DNA from: Fremontodendron californicum | Taxonomy: Eukaryota; Streptophyta; Magnoliopsida; Malvales; Malvaceae | Assembly: GCA_030761205.1 (NCBI GenBank) | Contig: JAULJL010000039.1 | Span: forward strand, 7,574,001 to 7,638,000 | Length of the DNA stretch: 64,000 bases | Reading direction: 5' to 3' | Part shown: one piece after another, positions 24,306 through 35,453 of the stretch | Layout: every line of letters begins with the position of its first letter | How positions within the stretch are numbered: the first letter of the stretch is position 1 | The notes under the pieces: model-generated | What the model saw: the letters and a program-made list of their open reading frames with translations, nothing else | The model's database searches: none | Told to the model about the DNA's origin: nothing | Made by a program: the position numbers and the translations under genes

Positions 24306-25721
24306 CTACAAAACAAAGAGAAAGAGAAAAGAAAGAAGTCTTAATCAAACTGTGTATTGATTCTAAATAGCAAACAGTGAGGAAGAAAATGGAAAAATGA
24401 ATTCAATGATGGGGAGCAAAAGGTGCTTTTTGTTACATAATTATTATATTAAATGGAAAGGCAAGAAACTGATGCACAGAAAAAAAGCAAAAATAAAGGT
24501 TGGCATGCACTTGGGTTGGGACAGAAGAGGAAATATAATGCTAAAAAAACAACAAAAAAAAAAGAAAAAAGTTTATTGTGGCTTAATCAAAGAAGAGAGA
24601 TGGAAATGTTTGGCAAAGGCTTTTCAGTCCAATCGTAATCTTCAATAATGACTTCTAACATTAATTTGTGCAATAGCGAAAAGGAAAGGATCCTGACTTG
24701 TTTGAAAATTTTTTATATATAAAAATGGGTTTGTATTTGATGTATTAGTAGTGTATAAGTTTATATACTAATAATAAATTTTATATTAATATTTTATTAA
24801 AAAAATTAATATCTAACCTTTAACCTTAATCCTAACTCTTAATCTCTACTATTAATCCTAATCACTAACACCTAATCCGATAAATGACATCGTAAGATAT
24901 ATTATTAGTATATAAATTTATACATTGATAATTTTGATATTTTCGAATTGAGTTTTTGCTATGTTGGTGAAACTGGAATTTTGTTTGCGAATAAATAAAA
25001 TGGAAAAGTTAATTAGTGTTTAATGTCTTTGATTGTAATGATATTTATAAAAAAATAATTAATATATATTTTTAAATTTAATAAAAATAATATATTAAAT
25101 AAATTTAAAAAAAATAATATTTAGTTGGTGTATATAAACACCGTTAATTAAATCTAAATAAAAATCATCAAAAAATAAGGGGAATTTTCATTGACAATAG
25201 AAGAATTTAATATATTATTTTTATTAAATTAAAAAAAATAATATATTAATTATTTATTTTTTTATATATACAGTCATCAGGTATTTATTAATATTTTCCT
25301 AAAAAATATAATTAATGCATGCTTTTTTTTTTAAAATTTAATAATAATTAAATGATTTTCGATTAATGTATATAAATTCTCGGAATCTAAATAAATATCA
25401 TCAAAAAAGAGAAAAGGGGGAATTTTAACTGGCAATAGGGGAATTAATGCCAGAAAGCAATGAAAGGCTAATGAGTAATGACTGAGGGAGGGGCGTGAAT
25501 TACAAGGAGTTTCAAGGTGGGGTCCACTTTTGTTATTTTTTTCTTTGGTTTTTTTAAAAAGAGGAGTCGAGATTTTCAATATTTGTTTTTTTTTTTTTAT
25601 ATGCATTTTTTGCTTAAAGTTTGAGTGGGAGGGAGTTGCGTTAGTAACACAACCTCCACTGTGGTTTTTTTTTTCTGCCTTATTAGTTCGGATAACTTCA
25701 AGTGCTTTTGAGACCATTAAG
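24306..25721. other. Intergenic AT-rich spacer
   Basis: Upstream of the carboxypeptidase gene. No coding region is convincing. The ORFs at 24397-24648 and 25331-25717 are lysine-rich or T-run-driven. Near 24728-24950, tgtattagtagtgtataa and its approximate reverse complement suggest a degraded fold-back element. Confidence 0.5.
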
Positions 25722-26110
25722 GTTTAGATTAGTATTATTGTCGGAAAAAATTTAAGTTAAAAAATATTTGTCGGAAAAATATGTTTTAAAAATATGGTAA
25801 AAAAAAAATTTAAAAATTTTAAGAATTTAATATTGTTATAAAAAATATTCTGTTGAATTGAAATATATAAAAAAGATATGCATAAAACAATAAAAGTTTA
25901 GACGTGTGAAAGTAATAAAGTCATTTCATCTTCAAAGAGTGTGATTGAATGGTAAATCACAAATTTTTGACCTTTTGGTTTGGGTTTTCAAAATATAATT
26001 TCAATAATACAAGATAAATTTTTTTATCCATTTAGAATTACTATTGCGATGAAACATAATTTTTTTTTAAAAAAAATTGTATCAATAACAAGGATAAATA
26101 GAATCTAAAA
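25722..26110. mobile_element. Tourist-like MITE, old copy
   Basis: Same order as 20679-21066: ttagattagtattattgtcgg start, ataataaagtcattt-type centre (ataaagtcatttcatc), tttttatccatttagaattactattgcg end. It is heavily mutated and the TAA duplication is no longer clear. Confidence 0.6.
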
Positions 26111-26223
26111 GTTGCAAGCTGGATCGTTTTTCTGCAAAGGGGGACATACATGCATTTGGGTCAATAGTTTAACAACGTATGAGATTATCTAACTTATCAA
26201 TTTTTAAATTAAACTAGAAACAA

Positions 26224-27344
26224 TGTCTAACTATTAAGAATTATGAATCAAACTCTAAAAGATTTAGTGATAAATTTAAAGATATTGTTTGATAGAGAAG
26301 AAAACTTGTTAGGCAAGAATTTTAAGAGAAACGAGATTTTTTTTGGATAAGTTAGTGATTTATAAAAATGAGAGTCTTAATTGGGAGAGGTATAAGAAAA
26401 AGATATAAATAGAGTTGTAGTGTTTTACATGATTGAATGTGTTGACACTTGTGAGTTTAAGGAGAGTATTCATGAGTGTGAACGTTTAGTTTCAGTTTGT
26501 TGAGACCGAGCAAGAATGATCATACATTTGTGTTAGGTTAGAAATTGTTGAGATCGAACGAAAGTGCTAATAGATTTGTTTGTGTTTGATATTGGTTTGT
26601 GTTTTATAGCATTGAGATTGTTTTGTTTGAATGTACTGTTGATTGTTGATTTGAATGTAATTCTTTACAACTATTAAATATTTTCTTCCATTTGCGATTA
26701 TAGGTAAGTTGAGTGTCGAACTACACTAAATTCTGATCTCTTGTGTGTATGTTTAATTATTCATTATGTTTTTGCTCGCTTGAATATGAAGATTAATTGG
26801 CGTTTGGCATAACAAATATTGAGTCAGGTTCTTCTTGCTTGTTTCAGTTTGGATGTTGATGAGATACTATAACAAGAGATATCAAAGTAAGGTTGGATTC
26901 GAATTTGAAAGTTCAAGATTATGATGTCGTGGTAAAGATGAAGACATACAAGAGAAGATAATACGAGACTTCTGTTTGCAGCCAAGCATGTCATGAATGA
27001 AAATTGATGATTTAATGAAATTTGGTTCATGATAGAGATTGTTAGGAATTATGACTCAAATCCTAAAAGAATTGGCCATAGATCTTTTGAGTTGTTTTGA
27101 ATTGGTTAAAGATATCGTTTGATGGACAAGAAAACTTGTTAGGCAACAATTATAAAAGAAAAAGAATTTTTGATGCGCAAGTTAACGGGCTTTCAAATAG
27201 TGAAAGTCTCTATTGGGTGAGGTATTAGAGAAAGATGTAAGTATAATTATCGGGTTTTACAAGGTTGAATTAGACACCTCATCGTGCTAAGCAGAGTGGC
27301 CATTGTGAATGTTTGGTTTGGATTTATTGAGACCAAGTGAGTGT
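26224..27344 (+). mobile_element. TRIM-like short LTR retrotransposon, 3' truncated
   Basis: A direct repeat of about 310 bases (from 26224 and from 27037) sharing gaattatgantcaaa, aagaaaacttgttaggcaa and gttgagacc-type words. The first LTR appears to run to cataaca at 26814. It is followed by atattgagtcaggttc, which looks like a damaged methionine-tRNA primer site running into the next bases. Only about 220 bases of interior separate it from the second LTR, too few for any protein. The second LTR is cut near 27344 by the next element. TRIM elements of this size are known in plants. Confidence 0.6.
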
Positions 27345-27354
27345 CGTAATGATT

Positions 27355-28280
27355 TTTCAATTGTTAAACGATTTTAAAAACACAATGAGTCGCTATCAAA
27401 TTTTTTTATAGTGTGATTGGTCACTTAAGAAAACTATCATTTTAAGAAAATTTTAACATTAATTAAAATTTATTAAAAAGATAAATTTTTTTGGTTTGCG
27501 AAAATAAAAATTGGGTTCGAAAGTACGGTTACGCATGGAGAAGGTATTAGCAACCCCATGATGTCCATTAAAAAAAATGGTACCAACTAATCACGTGTTA
27601 CCTTTAATCTTGACAAAAATGACTTTGATTTCGATATTTAAATGTAATTCCCTCAACAAAAATTTATATCCCACAATTTATTTGGTGGAAAGGACTTGAT
27701 TTATCTTGAAATGAGATTAGAGTTTTTGTCACGACAAAATTTTCTGTTTTGTAACAACTTGGCAGAATATAGAAATATTTTTTTGATAGAAAAAAGGTCA
27801 TCTCATTTCTAAAAAAAAAAAAAAAGAAGATATTCCTTTGTGATGAATAATTGTTGAAATGCTCCCCAGCAATCTGGCGGAGACTCAAGAATTTGAAGAT
27901 ATTGCATGATTTTATTCTTGAAAAAAATGTCACCATTTTCGGGAAAAATATAACTTCGTGGCCTATTTTATTTAAAAACAACGTAATAAGAATAAAAAGG
28001 ATGAACATAAACAAATAATAAATATAACATTATAAATAAATAAATTTTAGTTTACATTTTTGAGATTAATCATTATTTTATTTATTAGTTTTTGATAATA
28101 CCATAAAATTACATGCGTGAAAGAATTTCTTAAATTTTCTAATAATTTGGCGAAATTTAAGAAATTATTTTTTTGTCCATTATTTTTAATGTTATTCCAT
28201 AAAAACAAGAATAATGATCTCTCGTGAGAGGACCATGAGAAGTCTCCCCAGCAACCTGGCGGAGGTCTCTATCATCTCAC
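27355..28280 (-). mobile_element. Old fragment of a long Ogre-like LTR
   Basis: It retains the family's U5 landmarks in the minus-orientation order: aatgagtcgctatcaa, gtgattggtcac, then gggttcgaaagtacggttacgc with aaggtattagcaacccc, and ctccccagcaatctggcgg. The last is repeated near 28240. Divergence is strong, so this predates the other insertions. Confidence 0.6.
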
Positions 28281-28330
28281 TAGCAGTGTTTCATCACTCT
28301 ATTCCTTTCCCTTTTCAGAAAGATGATCTA

Positions 28331-28600
28331 GACCTGACAATTTTAGACACAACACGAAAACACGGCGCAGGAACGACACGCTTTAACTGTGTATGAATTT
28401 TATATAATTGTTTTTCATGTCTTAATGGCGTCGACACATTTAAGACACGACAAATTTCGTATTATAAGCGTGTTAAACACATATAAAATGCCTAGACACG
28501 GTTAAGACACGATTAATTAATTGTGTGGTAAACGTGTTAACGTGTCGATACGTATCTATTAACATGTTTAAAATACAATAACTTAATATGTTTTAAATGT
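28331..28600. mobile_element. Dispersed repeat with tagacctgacaattt end
   Basis: Begins tctagacctgacaatttt followed by acacaacacg, the same end as the MITE at 34137-34723. The interior alternates acacg and cgtgt words. The right border is not defined. Confidence 0.45.
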
Positions 28601-29035
28601 ATAAACTCGTTTATTTTTTAATATAACAATATAAACTATAAAGATTATTTTAAATTTTTAATCATGATACCTATTTAATATAAATAAATAAATAAAAATT
28701 ATTTTAAGCATTTAATTAAATATAACTCATACTCATTTTAGTTAGTAGTAATAGTATGATTGTTAAGGGAAAAGGGATGTATAACAAACTTAATTGATGC
28801 TCATATTATATCCAAAATCTTTATAACAAAAAAGCGAACTTAATTAGCATAAATATCATTATAAGATAATAATATATCATGATCTTATTAATAATTAAGT
28901 TGTGATTAAGAAGAAAAAAATTCTTAAAAAAAGAATTTGTGAATTGGAGTGATTGTGAATAAACTAGTTAAGCTTATGGCTTATATATAGAAGAAAACAA
29001 TTAATAGTAATACAAGTATCATATTTTGAATCTCA
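28601..29035. other. AT-rich spacer
   Basis: No gene, motif or clear repeat structure is seen. Confidence 0.5.
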
Positions 29036-29600
29036 TATTAATTAAGTTTTGATTTTTTAATTTATTTTATTTTCTTATATAAAAATTAGAAATGTTATTA
29101 TTGTTAGGATGATTGTAGTCCATTAGTTAGTACTTACTAGTTAAAATTATATTATTAAGTGGTAACTATTAAGTAATAAGTACTAACTAATGAGTTACAA
29201 TTAGACCTGCTCAAGAGTTGGGTAACCCACTCAAATCGACCCGGATCGAGCTTGGGTAAGAGTATTTGTAATTCGGGCCGACCCGGCTCGAATTACTATT
29301 CAACAATTAAAAAATATTTTTTTATTTAAATTTAATTATAATATATATTAATATAAAAATAAAAATAGTTTTTTAATATTTTAATAATTTTTCAATATTG
29401 AATGGGCTTATGGGCCAGTCCGGGCCCGACCCGAAACGAGCTTGGGCAAGAAATTTTTTTTTTTCCGAACCTAGACCCGGCCCGGCCCATGAGAACCTCT
29501 AGTTACAATAATCCCAATAATATATACTACTAATTTTTATATAAGAAAATAAAATAAATAAATTAAAGAATCAAAACTTAATTAATATGAGATATCAAAA
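29036..29600. repeat. Inverted repeat with a nested MITE
   Basis: Arms 29036-29113 and 29514-29600 pair closely: the left reads tcatattaattaagttttga and the right is its complement. Between them lies a GGGTCGGG-type element (29209-29506) with ends gacctgctcaagag and, in reverse complement, agaggttctcatgggccgg. This is probably one fold-back element invaded by another. Confidence 0.6.
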
Positions 29601-30410
29601 CTAGTTAGTACTTACTAGTTAGTAGTTATTACTTAATAATATAATTTTTAATATATTTTTAAAATAACTTTTAGACATATCACATGCATATGTCTAAAAA
29701 ATAAATAAATACATATTAGATTAAAATTTAAAAAGTTTTCATATATCCAATATAATTTTAATCTATACTTTTCTTTTTAATTTTAAAACATAAAAACTAT
29801 ACTTCTCTTTTAATTTTAAAACATAAAAACTAAAATTTAATTAACTTTACTCTATAATCTATTCTTTTATTTTTAATTATAAAAAAATAAATTTAATAAT
29901 TTTTTTATAATCTATACTTTTCTTTTTATTATAAAAAAAGTTAATAAACTTTCTTCTATAAAAACTAAAATTTAATCATTTTTGTAACCGTGTGTAGTCT
30001 AAATCTAACAAATTAAAAGTCTAAAACTAAAATATAAAAGATTAAAAAAGTTTAAAAATAAGTAAAAAAAAAAAAACCTAACTTCCCTAACCTGACAAAA
30101 TCAAAATCTCAAAGACTAAAACTTTTGTTTTCAGCCGCAGCTGCTCCTCACCCTCTAAAGCTCTCATAGTTCAGAGGATTTAACTGTTGTCTCCCCATCT
30201 TCTTGAACCTACCCAGACTCCCAACTCCATTTTCTTTCTTCCATCTTTTCTCATGTCATTTTTAATATGAATTTTAGAGAATCATACCTCAAAAATTAAT
30301 TATTGAAGTGAGAAAGCTTAACTCTAAACCCACAAAATTTTTTATTCTTTTTAATATGAAATCCAAATCCCATATCTTGGGATTGGGACTTAAAGCACCT
30401 ATGAACAAGT
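29601..30410. other. AT-rich spacer
   Basis: Mostly A/T runs of low complexity. No gene is seen before the SPT5-like relic. Confidence 0.5.
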
Positions 30411-30535
30411 CTACTTCGAGGGCATATGAAGCATCTATTTCTAGTTCAGGTTGGGCTAGTACTCCTGGTGGTAATTACCTTGAGGCTGGAACATCAAGGG
30501 ATAGCAGTTCAGCCTATGCCAATGCTCCAAGTAGG

Positions 30536-30679
30536 ATTTAAATAGCGACTGTTATTTTACGGTTTCAGCTCAATTTATTATCGATATTCACGGTCGATTG
30601 ATTGCGATAGCATTCAATAAATTCGTAATCACAATAAACACGACGCAACTGAAAATACGTCTGGTATCGCAATTTAAAT
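30536..30679 (+). mobile_element. MITE family A, copy 4 (inside SPT5 pseudogene)
   Basis: Bounded by atttaaatagcgactg and tcgcaatttaaat. The interior has cgttatttt-like, tcgatattcacggt and gattgcgatagcattc words in the same order as copies 1-3. It is inserted between SPT5 codons for ...YANAPS and ...YTPST. Confidence 0.75.
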
Positions 30680-30983
30680 CGCGTACTCCAGATCCTTATA
30701 CGCCGTCAACTCTCAGTGGGCAGCCTATATATGACACCTAGCTCGAGATCCTATATTACGAGTACAGTTGGAGGGCATCCAATGACACTTGAAACTGGTG
30801 GTCTTGATGTTATGTCTCCTCTCCCGTAATAGGTGCTGACAATGAAGGACCATGGTTCATGTCAGATATATATTTTGGTCAATAATGTGCGCAAATCTGG
30901 AGATGCGACTCTTGGAGTTATCCAAGGAGTCAAATGGCAGCGGCGAAACCCTAGTTTTCCTGTCCAGTGAGATGGAGATAGTA

Positions 30984-32518
30984 GGATTTTTTTATCCTAA
31001 TACCGCTTTTTTTTTTTTTTTATTGAAATACTGATAGTTTAAACTTTTTTTTTTTAAAAATTTTTTTTTTTAATCAGTTGAAAAATCGCCATGGTCCATG
31101 ACGATTTCTCAACGGTAAATTTTATATTTTTTTAAAACTAAGTTGGGAAATCGCCATGGGCCATGACGATTTTCCAACTTAATTTTTAACTTTTTTTTAT
31201 TTTTTACCTTGAGAAATCGTCACCATGGTGGCGGTTTCCCAAAGTACTTTATTTTCTTTCCTTTTTTGTTTTAATTATAAATTGTTTTTTTTTCTTTTAA
31301 TTCTTTTTTTTATTCTTTTAATATATATATATATATATATTATTCTTTTAAAATATGGGTCGGGCTCATGTATGGTATAAACATCACATTTGTTTGCCCA
31401 AGCCCGGCCGGACCCAAAATATAGGCCTCAAATTTTTTCCAAGCCCGTTTAGGCTTCCCATATTATTTTTTCTATTTTTTTTAAATAATATATATTTATT
31501 ATTTAATAATTTATATATATATTTTTTTATTAAGTTGTTAAACATGAACAACTTAACATATTTTTTAATGTTTATACTATAATATTATATATATTTAATT
31601 TTTATATGACATAAATTACATAATATATATAAATATAAATAATATATTGTTTAATTAAAAAATGGGTCGGGTCAGGCTCGGGCCTTGAAGGTTAGAGCCA
31701 AGGCCCGACCCATATTTTAAATGGCCCTAATTTTTTTTCCAAGCTCTTTCAAATATGGGCAGGCTTTCGGGCATGGACGGGTAGCCCGACCCTTGGATAG
31801 GTCTACATGGTGGTAAGTTCGACCCGGTAAACCCGAATTGTATTTATATAATTTTTAAATTTGTTATTATTTAAACGAGCTTTCAGGTTGGCCCGACTCG
31901 AAATAGGCTTGGACAAGGGAAAAAATTTCGGGTCGCGGCCCGACCCATGAGCAGTTCTAATTACGAATATAATTTTTTAAATTTTGAAAAATTGTTATTT
32001 TTTTAATTTTGTTTTTGAAATTTTATTATTTTGTAAAATTAAAAAAAATAAATAAAGGTTGGAAAATGTACACCGTGGCTTGGGCAAGCAAATGTGGTTT
32101 TGATACCATACATAGGTCCGGCCCGGACCATGGACACCTATGCCACAATGGGATAAAAATTATATATAAAAATTATTAAATCTTTATTTTTTAAAATTAT
32201 AAATTATATAATTTTTATTTTAAATTTATTATTTAATAATTAAAAGTTAAAAAAAAAAATAAGAAAGAAAGGTGAATTCTCCACTTTGGGAAATTGCCAC
32301 CCACGGTAACGATTTTCTAATGTAAAAAATAAAAAAAATAAAAATTAAGTTGCGATTTCCCGACTTAGTTTAAAAAAAAAAATACCGTTGCGAAATTGCC
32401 ATAGACCATGGCGATTTTTTAACTGATTAAAAAAATAACAAATTTTGAAAAATAATTTAAAAACAACGATATTTTGATAAATGAAAAAAAAATCAGCTAT
32501 ATTACGGTAAAAAAATAG
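30984..32518. mobile_element. Mutator-like non-autonomous element with long inverted ends
   Basis: 1535 bases flanked by near-identical 9-bp duplications, GAGATAGTA (30975-30983) and GAGATAATA (32519-32527). A 9-bp duplication is typical of Mutator-like elements. The inverted arms extend at least 150 bases: aaatcgccatggtccatgacg-type words occur at both ends and the outermost bases pair imperfectly (ggattttttta and ctattttttta). No transposase is visible. The core holds GGGTCGGG-type sequence. Its site inside conserved SPT5 sequence defines both borders. Confidence 0.8.
31353..31960. mobile_element. Nested GGGTCGGGC-type repeats
   Basis: Segments atgggtcgggctcatg, gcccaagcccggccggaccc, gggtagcccgaccc, then a further unit from gataggtctacatgg to gacccatgagcagttc. 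They look like two related MITEs nested inside the Mutator-like element. Borders are uncertain. Confidence 0.4.
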
Positions 32519-32934
32519 GAGATAATACCACCAAGGAAATCAGATAAGATCAAAATCATGGGTGTTACTGACAAGTTAATAGGTGTAGATGGCACGGACG
32601 GCAATGTAATTAAGGATAGATGACAGTCTTGATGTCAAGATATTGGACTTGCTTGTACTAGCAAAATTACCCTAATCAACGTGCAAAAATAAATGAAAAT
32701 TCTTATTAGTATTTTAAAAGAAAAAAAAAAGTCTAATATTTTTTAAGAAAAATTTCTAAAAGGTAATCGGAGTATTGGCCTTTGAGATCGTGGGTGTCTA
32801 AGAGTCGGATTATTTGTTAAGTCTAAAGGTCCGTTCAATATTTAAGAAGGTTTAAACAAAAATATTAAATACGAAAAATGAATTTGAAAAAAAAAATAAA
32901 AACTTTTTAAAAAACGGATTAAATCTTAACTCTA

Positions 32935-33019
32935 AGTTTCAAAATCGGATCCATTTTTTATTAATATCACGTACAAGCTAAGTTTCAAAGTCGGATCCAT
33001 TTTTTATTAATATCACGTA
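32935..33019 (+). repeat. Tandem duplication of about 42 bases
   Basis: aagtttcaaaatcggatcca through atcacgtacaag occurs twice in a row (32935-32973 and 32979-33016) with one or two changes. The second copy overlaps the edge of the relic exon on the other strand. Confidence 0.85.
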
Positions 33020-33181
33020 CAAGTTATCTTGCTGTTGATTCCACCAAAGGACTACCAATGCATTCAAACTCGTTGCAAAGCTCACCAAACTCCATCCCAT
33101 CAACTATCTTATCACTTTCTGATGTCTCAATGCTAGTAGGATCAGCAGATACTACTTCAGTCCTGCTAGTTTCATTTGTAA
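33010..33181 (-). pseudogene. Relic exon, possibly DUF2358/NTF2-like protein
   Basis: Reading on the minus strand from a plausible acceptor (ctgcag before 33181), one frame is open for about 50 codons, ending DGMEFGELCNEFECIG then SPLVESTAR, a TAA, and LVRDI. From memory these strings resemble the start of plastid DUF2358-type proteins, with Gln replaced by a stop. No downstream exon is recognisable because the 42-base duplication follows directly. Treat the family name as tentative; the coding character is better supported. Confidence 0.4.
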
Positions 33182-33189
33182 CTGCAGCA

Positions 33190-34136
33190 AGACACCCCAA
33201 GTAATCAGGTCATGTTTTATTACATAAAAAAACAGCTTAAATTGCAGATAAGACATCATCGTATAGCGTTACTTGTGACAAGAACCTTTAAACAATCATT
33301 TTTAGTGTTTGAGATTATTAGCTTTAGCAATATTGGAACTATTCCTCCCACAATCAATGTGTCAAAGACAAAATTCCAATGCACAGTGGCTTGGATAAGT
33401 TGGGTTTTGCAGGAAGACTTGATTTAAGAATAAACTATGACAGAATGAATAAACAAGATGAGGAAAAAATGTAGGGTAAATATGAAAAACATGTCTTCAA
33501 TAATTGAATAATTGTTAAATGGTTTAATAGTTAAGAGTTATTTAAAAAAAAATAAAGAGTTAGAAATTGTTAAAAAGGATATTGTAAAAACAAAATCGTT
33601 CTTAACGAAAAAACTTCTTTTATCTTTCTTCTTCTATTAAAAAATTATTATTTTTTAAAAATTTTAATTAAAAATAAATTAAAAAATAAAATATTTAAAT
33701 ATTTATTTTTTAAAATTTTAAAAAATAAAAAAAAATTAATTTTAGAAATATTATTTGTATTATTTATTATTATTTTAATTTTTTAATTAAAAAAACTAAA
33801 TAACAAAATTATGTTTTAAAATTAAAAAATTTATTTTTAGAATAATTTATTTTTTAATTAAAAAATAAATTAAAAAATAAGAGGAAAAGAGAGAAGAGAG
33901 TTTTTTTATTAAGGGTAATTTTGTCTTTACAATTTCTTTCCTAACAATTTTATATTTTTCATTTTTCTTTTTTAAATAATTCTTACTCATTATACCATTT
34001 AATAATTATTGTATTGAAAAATGTATGTTTTTCAAAGTTACCCAAAAATGTAAAAGAATGTCCCAACGAGACAGCCTGACATCTTAATTGGCTGGCTGAG
34101 ACAAGATATTATATTTATGAGATGGATAGATTCAAG
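33190..34136. other. AT-rich spacer
   Basis: Possible further exons of the relic at 33010-33181 may be hidden around 33200-33430, but I could not recognise any. The rest is A/T low complexity. Confidence 0.4.
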
Positions 34137-34723
34137 TAGACCTGATAATTTTGAACACATACGAATATGACATAAAAATAATAATTAAAATACGACGTAA
34201 AGTGCAAAACGACACGAATATACGAATTGTCAAATTTAACATAATTTTGTTATTCAAAAAAAAGTTAAAACTTTTTTTTTTTAAAGAATAAACTCTTTTA
34301 ATTTTGAATATCATGGATACTTTATACTTTGAATTACTTTCTTATATACAAGTATGAGGTAGTTGAACCTTTCTGTTTAATTTCTATGGTTGTGCGATTT
34401 TTTATTTATTGATTTTTTTGGTATCTTATAACTATAAATGAAAGTTATCCCTTCAATTGAAAGAATAACTTTCATCAATTTTTTTTTATCAAGCGAGCAA
34501 TTCTTTATTTTTTTTATATTAAAAAATATAAACATTTTATTTTATGTTTATGCTAATTTTTCGTATTTTAATTATATTTCATGTATTATATATATACATT
34601 TTGACACGTTAATAATTTGTATTATATAGATTTCGATACATTCGTTTATTTGTGTTGTGTTAGTATTATTTTTTCGTGTTGTATTGTATTTTTTTTTCTC
34701 GTGTCCCAAAATTGTCAGGTCTA
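34137..34723. mobile_element. MITE with TAGACCTGATAATTTTG ends
   Basis: Inverted ends tagacctgataattttgaacac and, in reverse complement, tagacctgacaattttgggacac. The interior is A/T-rich with cgacacgaat-like words. A relative begins at 28331. No clean duplication is visible beside the ends. Confidence 0.7.
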
Positions 34724-35448
34724 ATTGTCATTATTCAAATAACTCATAATTTTATGTCGCGTTTATTTTATATAAATTTTGACACATTAGTATATTCATG
34801 TAGTGATCATATTATTTTTTCGTGCCATGTCGTATTTTAATTATTTTTCATGTCATGTTCGTGTGTGACACTATTCAAATAACTCCTAATTTTGTGCCAT
34901 GTGTCGGATAATGATTGGTTTTTTATTTTTAGTTTTGAAAAAATAAGATCATATTAATTTTTTTATTTGTATATTATTGAATAAAAAAATTATTGTATTG
35001 ATAAATTATCGGTAAAAATTAAAATATTGAATAATAATATGAGATGGGTTGATGTAAGTAAATTCTTTTTAAAACTTCAAGTGTTTAAGCAAAAGAAAAA
35101 AAATATTATGATGATTAAATAGTAAAAAAAAAAACTATGTTGAATGATCTTATAAGTTACGAGTTATTGTATAATAGTTGTTAGATTTATATTTTATTAT
35201 TTCTTAATATGAATATAAGTGATGGATATCAATATAATTTAAATGAATTAAATTTTGATATCCATCTTAATTTTTTTACAAATAATGTACATATAATATG
35301 AATTAGATTCGTGTATTCGTGTTGTTTTTGTGTTATTTTATATCTATACTTTATTTTAAAAGTTGTCCTCAAGTTGAGATATTTTGCATAGTTTGTCATA
35401 ATAATTCAATTTAAACTATAAATTCGTTTTAATTTTTGTGTCATAATC
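34724..35448. other. AT-rich spacer up to the complete element
   Basis: No gene is seen. The first 150 bases repeat words from the preceding MITE (gtgtcatg, cgtgttg), so a second damaged copy may be present. Confidence 0.4.
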
Positions 35449-35453
35449 GTATT
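35449..35453. repeat. Target site duplication of the complete element (left)
   Basis: GTATT immediately before the LTR. It is identical to 54388-54392. Confidence 0.95.

Larger units (their letters stand above)
30411..32670 (+). pseudogene. SPT5 C-terminal pseudogene, interrupted twice
   Basis: Three collinear blocks match the C-terminal part of plant SPT5, the transcription elongation factor. The first (30411-30535) encodes SRAYEA ... GWASTPGGNYLEAGT ... SSAYANAPS. The second (30681-30980) has fragments GGLDVM, SPVIGADNEGPWFM, a relic of the VNVRRSG segment, and SGETLVFLSSEMEIV. The third (32528-32670) encodes PPRKSDKIKIMG, KLIGVDGTDG and, after a frameshift, DDSLDVKILDLLVLAKL. Stops and frameshifts make it non-functional. 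A MITE splits blocks 1 and 2 and a Mutator-like element splits blocks 2 and 3. Nothing from the N-terminal NGN/KOW part is nearby. Identity of the family is from memory of the conserved strings. Confidence 0.85.

Noticed and set aside
24258..24348. Upstream in-frame ATG at 24348 as the start of the carboxypeptidase
   Set aside because: It would put about 30 extra residues ahead of a good signal peptide and overlaps the possible TATA box. I kept 24258 as the start.
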